A DNA stretch of 64,000 nt, from NCBI RefSeq assembly GCF_900176285.1, contig NZ_FWXF01000001.1, positions 251,987 through 315,986 on the forward strand, in the 5' to 3' direction. The notes beneath the pieces are model-generated. The model did not search any database, was not told where the DNA came from, and worked only from the letters and a program-made list of their open reading frames with translations. This document shows, one piece after another, positions 25,482-32,694 of the stretch. A program made the position numbers and the translations under genes. Each line of letters starts with the position of its first letter. Position 1 is the first letter of the stretch. The DNA is from Desulfacinum hydrothermale DSM 13146. Lineage in GTDB: Bacteria; Desulfobacterota; Syntrophobacteria; Syntrophobacterales; DSM-9756.

Positions 25482-28439
25482 ATGATCTGGGTGGTGCACA
25501 GCATCTATTCGTTCCTTTGGGGCGTGCGGTCCCCGGAAGATCTCTGCCGCGCGGCGGCCCAGCGGGGCCACGCCGTGGTGGTGTGTGCGGACCGAAACGG
25601 CCTGTACGGCCTGGTGCGTTTTCTTTCGGCCGCCCGCCGCTTCGGGGTGGAGCCCGTGGTGGGGGCGCACCTGGTACGGGACGGTCGGGAGGCGGTGGTG
25701 CTGGCCCGCTCTCCCAAGGGCTACGAGATGCTTTGCGGCCTGGTGAGCCGGCTTCACCTGGATCCCAGCCTCCGTCTGGAAGCGGCCGTGCCGGAGGCTC
25801 AAAAGCATCTGGTGGCCTTGAGTGCCGATCCCAGGTTTCTCAAGGAGGTTTCTTCCCGGGTGGAGTGTTACGCCGCCGTTACGCCGGGGCCCAGCGGCCG
25901 GCGCACCTTGCGGGCGGCGTGGGAACTGGGCGTGCCGCCCGCGGCCGTCTTTCCCGTCTATTTCGCCGATCCCCAAGACTGGGCGCTCCACCGTCTGGTG
26001 CGGGCCGTGGCCACCAACACCGTTTTGAGCGCCCTGGATCCCCGGGAGACGGCCCCGGCCGATGCCTGGATCCAGAGGCCCGAGGCGGGGCTTCGTCGGT
26101 TTCCCCACTGTCCGGAAGCGCTGGCCCATGCAGAACGGATCCTTCGGAGCTGTCGGGCCCGGTGGCTTTCCTTTCGCACCGTCTTTCCCCATTACGACGG
26201 CCGGGAGACGGACCACTTTCAGCTGCTGGTGCGCCGCTGCCGGGACGGCATCCGCCGCCGTTACGCCGGGACCTTTCCGGAGCTGGAACGGCGTCTGGCG
26301 GCCGAGCTGGCCCTCATTCGGGACAAGGGCTACGTGGACTACTTCCTGGTGGTGGCGGACATCGTGGGACGGCGCCCCATCCACTGCGGCCGCGGCAGCG
26401 CCGCGGCCAGCCTGGTGAGCTACCTTCTGGGGATCACCCACGTGGATCCCCTGCGCCACCGCCTGGTCTTCGAACGGTTCCTCAACCCGCAACGAAAGGA
26501 CCATCCGGACATCGACGTGGACTTTCCCTGGGACGAACGGGACGGGCTTCTGGAGGAGGTGGAGCGCTGTTACGGGCCGGACCGGTTCGCCATGGTGTCC
26601 AACCACGTGGGCTTCGGCGCCCGGGCGGCTGTTCGGGAAACGGCCAAGGTGTACGGGGTGCCGCCGGAAGAAATCCGGGAGGTGACCCGGCGCCTGAGCG
26701 GCTGGACGCGTCCCAGCCGGATCGGCGAGCGGCTGGCCCACCACCCGGCCTTTCGGGGATTCCGCTTGGATCCTCCCTGGCCGGAGATTTTGGAACTGGC
26801 GGCGCGCCTGGAGGGGATTCCCCGCCACCTTTCCGTCCATTGCGGCGGGATCGTGCTGGCACCCGACCGGGTGGACCGCTACGTGCCCGTGGAGCGGGCC
26901 GCCAAGGGGGTTCGGATCATCCAGTGGGAAAAGGACCAGGCGGAAGAAGCGGGTCTGGTGAAGATCGATCTGCTGGGAAACCGGTCCCTGGGGGTCATCC
27001 GGGACGCTCTGGACATGGTGGCGGAGAACACAGGCCGTCGTCTGGATTATGCGTCCCTCCATCCCCTGGACGATCCGCCCACCCAGGCGCTTCTGGCCCG
27101 CGGGGATACCATGGGCGTCTTCTACGTGGAATCGCCCGCCATGCGCCAACTGCAGCGCAAGACACGCCGAGGCGATTTCGAGCATCTGGTCATTCATTCT
27201 TCCATCATCCGGCCGGCGGCCAATCGTTACATCGATGCCTACATCGAGCGGCTCCACGGGGCGTCCTACGAACCGATCCATCGCGACCTGGAAGAGCTCT
27301 TGAAAGAAACCTACGGGATCCTGGTCTACCAGGAGGACGTGGTGCGGGCGGCCATGGTGCTGGCGGGCTGGGACTGGGCCGAGGCGGACGGATTGCGCAA
27401 GGTTCTGAGCAAGAAGAGCCGGGAGCGGATCGAGGATTATCGCCGACGGTTCCAGGAAGGGTGCCGGCGCCGGGGCGTGTCGGAAGAGGTCATCCGTTCC
27501 GTCTGGGACATGTTCACCTCCTTTGCCGGCTATTCCTTCTGCAAGCCCCATTCGGCCTCCTACGCCCTGGTGAGCTTCAAGTCCGCCTGGCTCAAGGTCC
27601 ACTACCCGGCGGAATTCATGGCGGCGGTGGTCGCCAACGGCGGCGGCTATTACACCCCCAGGGCGTACCTTTCGGAAGCGCAGCGCCTGGGCCTTCGGAT
27701 CCTGGCCCCCCATGTGAACGAAAGCCGTTGGAAGTACTGGGGAAAGGACCGATGGATCCGGGTGGGCCTGCAGCAACTTCAAGGGGTGCGTCGGGAGAGC
27801 CTGGAGCGGCTGCTGGAGGAAAGAGAGAGAAACGGGCCCTACGAAAGCCTGGACGACCTGTTGGAGCGTGTCTGCCTGCCGCCTTCGGATGCCGTGGTTC
27901 TGGCCAAGAGCGGGGCTCTGGACGCGCTGGCCGACGCCCGGCACCTCAACCGGTCCCAGCTCCTGTGGTGGGTCCGGGCCCGGGCCGGGCGGAAAAGGGG
28001 CCTGCCGCGCAAGGGACCTTTCGGGGCCGACCCTCCGCCGCTACGGCCGCCGGATGTTGCCACGTTGTGGCGCCAGCAGGAAGAGGCCCTGGGTTTTGTC
28101 CTTTCCGCGCATCCGCTTCGAACCCACGCAAGGGCCTTCGCCGCTCGGAGGCGTCCCTGGATACGGGCCAAGGACCTGGAACGGTCCGTGGGAAAGACGG
28201 TGTGGCTCAAGGGGTGGCCCATCACGAAAAAGGAGGTGCTCACTCGGGAAGGGGATCCCATGGCCTTCGTCTCCTTCGAAGACGAAACGGCCATCTACGA
28301 GACGGTCTTCTTTCCCGGGGCCTATGGGCGGTTTTGTCGGACCCTGGGCTGGGAGCGCCCCTATGCCCTGAGGGGCAAGGTGGAGGCGTCTTTCGGGGCG
28401 GTGAGCGTCACCGTCAGCCACCTGGAGCCCGTGGCCTGA
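25482..28439 (+). CDS. DnaE-type DNA polymerase III alpha subunit (DnaE2-like, error-prone type)
   Basis: A 985-aa C-family polymerase, shorter than replicative DnaE (about 1160) and in the range of DnaE2/ImuC. The N-terminal PHP domain begins VVHSIYSFLWG. The palm carries the catalytic acidic motif PDIDVDF (about 342-348) preceded by the GRGSAAASLVSYLLGI loop, and KIDLLGNRSLGVI supplies the third acid. The finger motif KPHSASYALVSFKSAWLK and a C-terminal OB fold (KTVWLKGWPITKKEVL) follow. The ATG at 25482 is preferred to a GTG at 25461. It lies 108 nt after the ImuB-like gene on the same strand, so the two probably form a translesion module. The terminal replication-type tail is absent. Confidence 0.9.
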   Translation: MIWVVHSIYSFLWGVRSPEDLCRAAAQRGHAVVVCADRNGLYGLVRFLSAARRFGVEPVVGAHLVRDGREAVVLARSPKGYEMLCGLVSRLHLDPSLRLEAAVPEAQKHLVALSADPRFLKEVSSRVECYAAVTPGPSGRRTLRAAWELGVPPAAVFPVYFADPQDWALHRLVRAVATNTVLSALDPRETAPADAWIQRPEAGLRRFPHCPEALAHAERILRSCRARWLSFRTVFPHYDGRETDHFQLLVRRCRDGIRRRYAGTFPELERRLAAELALIRDKGYVDYFLVVADIVGRRPIHCGRGSAAASLVSYLLGITHVDPLRHRLVFERFLNPQRKDHPDIDVDFPWDERDGLLEEVERCYGPDRFAMVSNHVGFGARAAVRETAKVYGVPPEEIREVTRRLSGWTRPSRIGERLAHHPAFRGFRLDPPWPEILELAARLEGIPRHLSVHCGGIVLAPDRVDRYVPVERAAKGVRIIQWEKDQAEEAGLVKIDLLGNRSLGVIRDALDMVAENTGRRLDYASLHPLDDPPTQALLARGDTMGVFYVESPAMRQLQRKTRRGDFEHLVIHSSIIRPAANRYIDAYIERLHGASYEPIHRDLEELLKETYGILVYQEDVVRAAMVLAGWDWAEADGLRKVLSKKSRERIEDYRRRFQEGCRRRGVSEEVIRSVWDMFTSFAGYSFCKPHSASYALVSFKSAWLKVHYPAEFMAAVVANGGGYYTPRAYLSEAQRLGLRILAPHVNESRWKYWGKDRWIRVGLQQLQGVRRESLERLLEERERNGPYESLDDLLERVCLPPSDAVVLAKSGALDALADARHLNRSQLLWWVRARAGRKRGLPRKGPFGADPPPLRPPDVATLWRQQEEALGFVLSAHPLRTHARAFAARRRPWIRAKDLERSVGKTVWLKGWPITKKEVLTREGDPMAFVSFEDETAIYETVFFPGAYGRFCRTLGWERPYALRGKVEASFGAVSVTVSHLEPVA

Positions 28440-28617
28440 GTGAGTGGAGCGTGGAAATTGGAAAGGCGCGCTGACCATGTGGGGCTGAAAGGAGATAAGT
28501 GTCCGAAGGTTCTTCCTGGGGCGATGGGTCGGGTCGGCCCGATCAGAAGGTGGGTGGAGTGCCGTCCAGCAAGCCTTTTTGGGATAGTGCTCCGGCCGCC
28601 CGGCGGCCCCCGGCATC

Positions 28618-29049
28618 TCATCCGGTTCCCATGACGGTGACTTCCACCCGGCGGGAGCGGCTTCGGTTGTCGTGGTTGATGAGCACCACCTGCTGCCAGG
28701 TGCCCAGCACCAGGCGGCCTCGGCGAACCGGCAGCGCCACGGACGGCCCCAGCAGGGCCGCCTGCACGTGGCTGTGGCCGTTTCCATCGTGCCAGGCCTT
28801 TTCGTGTTCGTAATCCAGGCCCGGCGGTGCCAGGCGTTCGATGGCCCGCTTCAGGTCCTCCACCACGCCCGGTTCGTACTCGATGGTGGTGACCGATCCC
28901 GTGGACCCCACGACGGTCACGTTGAGGGTTCCCGTCCGGACCCCGGACGCCTGGATCGCCTGGCCCAGTTGTGCCGTGATGTCTCGAATGTCCACGCCCT
29001 GCTTCATGGGTACTTCCAAGGTTTCCGCATGGAGGATCCACCGGTTCAT
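28618..29049 (-). CDS. YjbQ/UPF0047 family protein
   Basis: A 143-aa member of the YjbQ family (Pfam UPF0047), some of which show secondary thiamine-phosphate synthase activity. The full family signature is present: VTTIEYEPGVVEDL, WHDGNGHSHVQAALLGPS and GTWQQVVLINHDNRSRSR. The histidines and glutamate in these blocks line a metal-binding pocket in known structures. The start is the ATG at 29049, with ACGGAG upstream; a GTG six bases earlier is possible. The physiological role is still debated. It is convergent with the dnaE-like gene and adjacent to two small genes of unknown role. Confidence 0.93.
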   Translation of the reverse strand: MNRWILHAETLEVPMKQGVDIRDITAQLGQAIQASGVRTGTLNVTVVGSTGSVTTIEYEPGVVEDLKRAIERLAPPGLDYEHEKAWHDGNGHSHVQAALLGPSVALPVRRGRLVLGTWQQVVLINHDNRSRSRRVEVTVMGTG

Positions 29050-29070
29050 GCGCACTCCGTTTCGCTGGCC

Positions 29071-29364
29071 TCACGGTTCGTAATAGATGGGTTCGCCCAT
29101 TTCCTTGAAGGAAAAGTTGTAGAAGACGTTGTGGCCGTTGTAGTCCAGAACCCGCAAGTCGTCGGTCTGCTTCAGATCACCCAGGATGATGGAGTACTGG
29201 AGCCCGTACTTTTCCTTCACCTTCTCCGTGGGGAGCTCCCTGGAGATGAACTTTTTGATCCCCTTGGTGGACATTTTCTCCACAAACTTGGGATCCGTGA
29301 AGGAATCGTAGCTCGTCAGCACCAGGATGGGTCCCGTTCCGGTAAAAATGATTCCCGCCTTCAT
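29071..29364 (-). CDS. Small conserved hypothetical protein
   Basis: A 97-aa soluble protein starting MKAGIIFTGTGPILVLTSYD, mixed alpha/beta, with no signal peptide, metal motif or known active site. The start at 29364 sits 6 nt after AAGGAGGAGG; an ATG at 29370 would be too close to that site. The sequence has a charged central helix (KFVEKMSTKGIKKFI) and an aromatic C-terminus (NVFYNFSFKEMGEPIYY). It is tandem with yjbQ (21-nt gap to the yjbQ start). I do not recognise it, but its strong translation signal makes it a real gene. Confidence 0.72.
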   Translation of the reverse strand: MKAGIIFTGTGPILVLTSYDSFTDPKFVEKMSTKGIKKFISRELPTEKVKEKYGLQYSIILGDLKQTDDLRVLDYNGHNVFYNFSFKEMGEPIYYEP

Positions 29365-29723
29365 GGTCATCCTCCTCCTTTTTGGGGTTATCAGGGAGCC
29401 CGCCGCGCCCACGCGGGGGCGTCCCGGCGCCTCTTGTGGGGCTCTTTCCGCATCCGAAAACAGGACAGGATGAGGATTGACAACCCTGCAGGAGATATTG
29501 GAAAACAGCGCCCGGAGCATGACCTGGAGCATGTGGAGGCGCTTGAAGCGTCTATGGAGATTAAAACCGGTGCTTTGTGGAGGCGGCAAGGTTTTTGTGA
29601 CCGGAACGGCCGCGACCACGGAGGATGCAACTGGACGTGCGTATCGGGGGATGCACGGGGAGGGATTGCAATCCAAACCACTCCCCACTCTCCACTCACT
29701 ACTCACCCACGCAGGAGGGGTGC
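29365..29723. other. Divergent intergenic region
   Basis: 359 bp between two divergent small genes. A TTGACA at 29476 lacks a convincing -10. GC-rich inverted segments (GGAGCCCGCCGCGCC, 29394 onward) are present but not followed by T tracts. No gene is seen. Confidence 0.4.
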
Positions 29724-30056
29724 ATGAAGCAGTACGTGATCGATCAGCTGAGGGAATCGGACTACGAACAGATCCGCCAATACCTCACCAACCATACGGA
29801 AACCGCTGCCATGGAAGGGATCTACCACGTGGACCTTCCTCAGGAATTCTATTCCAGCCTCCAGAAGGAACACGGCGACTGCCAGCCCTACTACTTTGCG
29901 GTCAACCTGACCCGAAAGCAGGTGGGATTCGAATGGCTCATCCGGAGTCGCAACACCCTGCGCTGCGCTTGCATCGGCTACGCCACGCCGGACCAGCGTG
30001 ACTACATCATCGGTTACGCGGACCGCATGCTGGAAGAGCTTCGGATCAAGATCTGA
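29724..30056 (+). CDS. Small conserved hypothetical protein
   Basis: A 110-aa soluble protein with an acidic helical N-terminus (MKQYVIDQLRESDYEQIRQYL), a central HVDLPQEFYSSLQKEHGDCQPYYFAVNL and a C-terminal DYIIGYADRMLEELRIKI. The start follows GGAGGGG by 3-4 nt. The internal CACIGYATPDQRDYI segment has two cysteines, too few for a cluster motif. No family is recognised. The following gene starts 105 nt later on the same strand and may share its transcript. Confidence 0.72.
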   Translation: MKQYVIDQLRESDYEQIRQYLTNHTETAAMEGIYHVDLPQEFYSSLQKEHGDCQPYYFAVNLTRKQVGFEWLIRSRNTLRCACIGYATPDQRDYIIGYADRMLEELRIKI

Positions 30057-30161
30057 CGGGCCGTGATGCGTCATCTGCCATCCGTCCTTCGTGATCCCGG
30101 AGCCCGTGGAGGGGAGAGGGCGGATCCGATGGTGGGCGCCTGGCGCTTTTGGGAAGGAACC

Positions 30162-31088
30162 ATGACGGGAGGTGGCACAAGCTTTCATGGGGATTCGGAT
30201 CCCTACCTGGTGCCCACGGAACATCCCTGGCGCGCCCTGGCCGATCGGGATCTCACGGGAAAGCGGGTGCTCACCGTGGCCGGAAGCGGCGATGGGCCCG
30301 TCTTTTGGAACGCCCGGGGCGTGGAAGCCGTGGTGGCGGTGGATGTGTCCCGGAAGGCGTGCTTTTTGACCGAACTGAAACGGGCCGCCTATGGAATGCT
30401 CCATCGGCAGGAATTCGCTTGCCTCTTCTTTTCCGGCCTGGAAGAGGTGGAACCGGCCGACGCGCAGATCGAAGGCTCCGGAAGGGATCCCAAGGCTTGC
30501 TACCAAAAGGTGCGGTCCCTGCTGACCGGCCCCGCTCGGGCCTTTTTCGATCCGCTCTTTGACGGCGCCCCGGAAGGATCCACTCCGCTCACCCGGTTTC
30601 TTCGCCCCACCGACCGCATCCACGTGGCGCTGTTTCCGCCTTTGACCTCCCAGGCGGCCTACCGGGCGTGGGCGGCCGGGGCCGCACGCCCCGTTTCCAT
30701 CGTGTGCGCTCCCGTGGAGCGGTTCCTGGAAGAGACCGCCGCCTCCTTTCATCTCATCTACCTTTCCAATATCCTGGAATACGTCCGCCGGGATTTTCTC
30801 CTGGCGGAAGACGACGGCGGATTCCGGCGGTTTCTGGAGCGTTTCTGGACCCGGGTGGACCGGGCCCTTGAGCCCGCCGGGGCCGTGGGCGTCTATATCT
30901 TTCAGGGCCAGGATACGCACGCCTTTTCACACGCCATGGAGGATCTGGCCATTCCCCTCCACATGGGCTACAAGGCAGAGTTCATTCCGGTAACGATCCG
31001 CCCGCCGGGGTTGGACAAGGCGGTCTGGCGCCACACCCTGGTTTTTTTGGTTAAACCTGCATCACGCAAGTCCTTGGGTGAGGCGTGA
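30162..31088 (+). CDS. DUF3419-like (BtaA-type) S-adenosylmethionine-dependent protein
   Basis: A 308-aa protein with the AdoMet-binding opening KRVLTVAGSGDGPVFWNARGV (about 43-63) and VVAVDVSRKACFLTELK, which is the pattern of DUF3419/BtaA proteins that transfer the 3-amino-3-carboxypropyl group of AdoMet. Later motifs are FHLIYLSNILEYV and VDRALEPAGAVGVYIFQG. The start at 30162 follows GGGAAGGA; an alternative ATG at 30129 also has a plausible site and would add 11 residues. BtaA makes betaine lipids with BtaB, but no BtaB is adjacent, so the substrate is open. It is followed by rubrerythrin. Confidence 0.7.
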   Translation: MTGGGTSFHGDSDPYLVPTEHPWRALADRDLTGKRVLTVAGSGDGPVFWNARGVEAVVAVDVSRKACFLTELKRAAYGMLHRQEFACLFFSGLEEVEPADAQIEGSGRDPKACYQKVRSLLTGPARAFFDPLFDGAPEGSTPLTRFLRPTDRIHVALFPPLTSQAAYRAWAAGAARPVSIVCAPVERFLEETAASFHLIYLSNILEYVRRDFLLAEDDGGFRRFLERFWTRVDRALEPAGAVGVYIFQGQDTHAFSHAMEDLAIPLHMGYKAEFIPVTIRPPGLDKAVWRHTLVFLVKPASRKSLGEA

Positions 31089-31140
31089 TGGGGAGCGGAG
31101 ATTTTTCTGCACACTGCTCATCCAACAGAGGAGACATGGC

Positions 31141-31641
31141 ATGGAAGAGAAAAGAAAGGCGCTCATGCTGGAAGCCTTCACGGGGGAGGCCCGGGCCCAC
31201 TTTCGGCTGCTCCTTTTCGCCCAACGGGCCGACGAAGAGGGCTATCCGCAGATCGCCCGCCTCTTTCGTGCCGTGGCGGAAGCCGAAAGGGTCCATGCCC
31301 GCAATCACGCCATGCTGCTGGAATCGGTGGGGTCCACGGAGGACAATCTGAAGGCCGCCTTCGAGACGGAAACCTTCGCCAACCAGGTGGCTTACCCCAA
31401 ACTCTTGAAGGAAGCGTGGGCCCTGGAGGACAAAGCGGCCATCTGGTTCCTCAGCTCGGCGCGAAATGCGGAGGAGCGCCACGCCCGGCTCTACAAGCAC
31501 GCCCTGGAGGACCTGGTGGCGGAGCGCATGCCCGTCTATCAGGTCTGCAGCCATTGCGGCTGGATCGAGGAAGGGGAGGCGCCGCAGATGTGCCCCAACT
31601 GCAACAAGCCCCGGGACTATTTCATCCGGATTGGAGATTGA
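31141..31641 (+). CDS. Rubrerythrin
   Basis: A 166-aa peroxide-scavenging rubrerythrin. The N-terminal ferritin-like four-helix domain carries the diiron ligands in FTGEARAHFRLL (first E-x2-H), AEAERVHARNHA, FETETFANQ and ARNAEERHARLY (second E-x2-H). The C-terminal rubredoxin-like knuckles are CSHCGW and CPNCNKPRDY (about residues 137-159), binding one iron. The start is selected by AGAGGAG 9 nt upstream and by alignment of MEEKRKALMLEAF to the family. It is typical of anaerobes. It sits 18 nt ahead of trmI on the same strand. Confidence 0.94.
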   Translation: MEEKRKALMLEAFTGEARAHFRLLLFAQRADEEGYPQIARLFRAVAEAERVHARNHAMLLESVGSTEDNLKAAFETETFANQVAYPKLLKEAWALEDKAAIWFLSSARNAEERHARLYKHALEDLVAERMPVYQVCSHCGWIEEGEAPQMCPNCNKPRDYFIRIGD

Positions 31642-31658
31642 GAAAGGATAGCAAACCC

Positions 31659-32492
31659 ATGACCGACAGCCGATTCGAAGCCGGCGAGCTGGTGCTCCTC
31701 ACGTCCCAGAAGGGAAAGACGTGGCTGGTGCGGGCGGGCGAAGGCCCCTTTTCGTCCCACCTGGGGAACGTGGATCTGAACGACGTGGTGGGCCGCCAGG
31801 AAGGCGAATGCCTGGAGACCAACCAAGGGGCCAAGGTCTTTCTCTTTCGACCGTCCCTGACCGACTACGTCTTCAAGCTCAAAAGGAAGACCCAGATCAT
31901 CTATCCCAAGGACATGGGGGCCTTTGTGGTCTACGGCGACATTCGGCCCGGCGACCGGGTCCTGGAGTCCGGCATCGGCTCCGGGGCGCTCACCCTGGCC
32001 CTGCTTCGGGCCGTGGGGCCCACGGGCACGGTGGTCTCCGTGGAAAAGCGGCCGGAATTCGCTCAGTTGGCCCGCCGTCACATCGAACGGTTCCTTGGAC
32101 GGCCGCCGAAAAACCACCGGCTGGTGGTGGGCGATATCGAGTCCGTCCCACTGCGCTGCACCGTGGATCGGCTGGTGCTGGATGTGCCGGAACCCTGGCA
32201 TGCCGTGGGGCCCGCGTCCCGGCAGCTGCGCACCGGAGGCCTGTTGATCAGCTGGAGCCCCAACGTGGGCCAGGTGCAGCTCGTTTGCCGGGAACTCAAG
32301 GCCCACGGCTTTGCCAATGTGACCACCTTCGAGCTGCTCAAGCGCAACTGGAAGATCGACGAGCGCCGGGCCCGGCCCGAGGACCGCATGGTGGCGCACA
32401 CGGGTTTCATCACCGTGGCGAAGAAGATTGTCCGCACGGTGGGGGAGACGCCTCCAGCGATTCGGGATCCTGAAGCGCCCGTGCCGAGGTAG
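31659..32492 (+). CDS. trmI: tRNA (adenine-58-N1)-methyltransferase
   Basis: A 277-aa class I methyltransferase that makes m1A58 in the tRNA T-loop. The N-terminal small domain (FEAGELVLLTSQKGKTWLV, then RKTQIIYPKDMGAFVVYGDI) precedes the AdoMet fold (VLESGIGSGALTLALLRAVG, about 103-122; VVSVEKRPEFAQ; LVLDVPEPWHAV). The DVPEPW stretch is the TrmI signature near the target adenine. The start at 31659 follows GAAAGGA. Its last 83 bases overlap, on the opposite strand, the end of the small FeoB-associated gene. Confidence 0.93.
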   Translation: MTDSRFEAGELVLLTSQKGKTWLVRAGEGPFSSHLGNVDLNDVVGRQEGECLETNQGAKVFLFRPSLTDYVFKLKRKTQIIYPKDMGAFVVYGDIRPGDRVLESGIGSGALTLALLRAVGPTGTVVSVEKRPEFAQLARRHIERFLGRPPKNHRLVVGDIESVPLRCTVDRLVLDVPEPWHAVGPASRQLRTGGLLISWSPNVGQVQLVCRELKAHGFANVTTFELLKRNWKIDERRARPEDRMVAHTGFITVAKKIVRTVGETPPAIRDPEAPVPR

Positions 32493-32616
32493 CGCACGAG
32501 CAGCCCGAACAGCCTGAGCACACGGGCTCCTGGGCTTTGAAGATCCGGAGGAAATGGCGAACCGTGTAAACCAGGCCCGCCACCACCGCGATTCCGATCA
32601 CAAGGGTCTGCCACAT
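32410..32616 (-). CDS. FeoB-associated Cys-rich membrane protein
   Basis: A 68-aa protein with one N-terminal transmembrane helix (MWQTLVIGIAVVAGLVYTV) followed by a cysteine-rich patch (CSGCSGCSCA), the pattern of the FeoB-associated Cys-rich membrane family (PF12669-like). It lies directly downstream of feoB in the same direction (gap of 78 bp) with an AAAGGA-type site. The C-terminal 28 codons overlap trmI in antisense, which is unusual for a conserved gene. The tail beyond the Cys patch looks like trmI antisense translation and may be non-essential. Confidence 0.78.
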   Translation of the reverse strand: MWQTLVIGIAVVAGLVYTVRHFLRIFKAQEPVCSGCSGCSCATSARALQDPESLEASPPPCGQSSSPR

Positions 32617-32694
32617 GGATAGATCCTTTCTCTCTTTGCCTTCCCGAGGAAACGAAAGCTCCTGGCAAAGACGTGCGGTCCCGCCTTTGTCCTT

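Noticed and set aside
24153-27944. Very long open frame on the minus strand opposite the polymerase genes
   Set aside because: It is the antisense shadow of GC-rich codons; its translation is Pro/His/Gly-rich with no domain, while the plus strand encodes clear polymerase motifs.
25442-28474. Long plus-strand frame overlapping the dnaE-like gene in another phase
   Set aside because: Gly/Ser/Pro/Arg-rich translation without motifs; the true frame has the PDIDVDF and KPHSASYA blocks.
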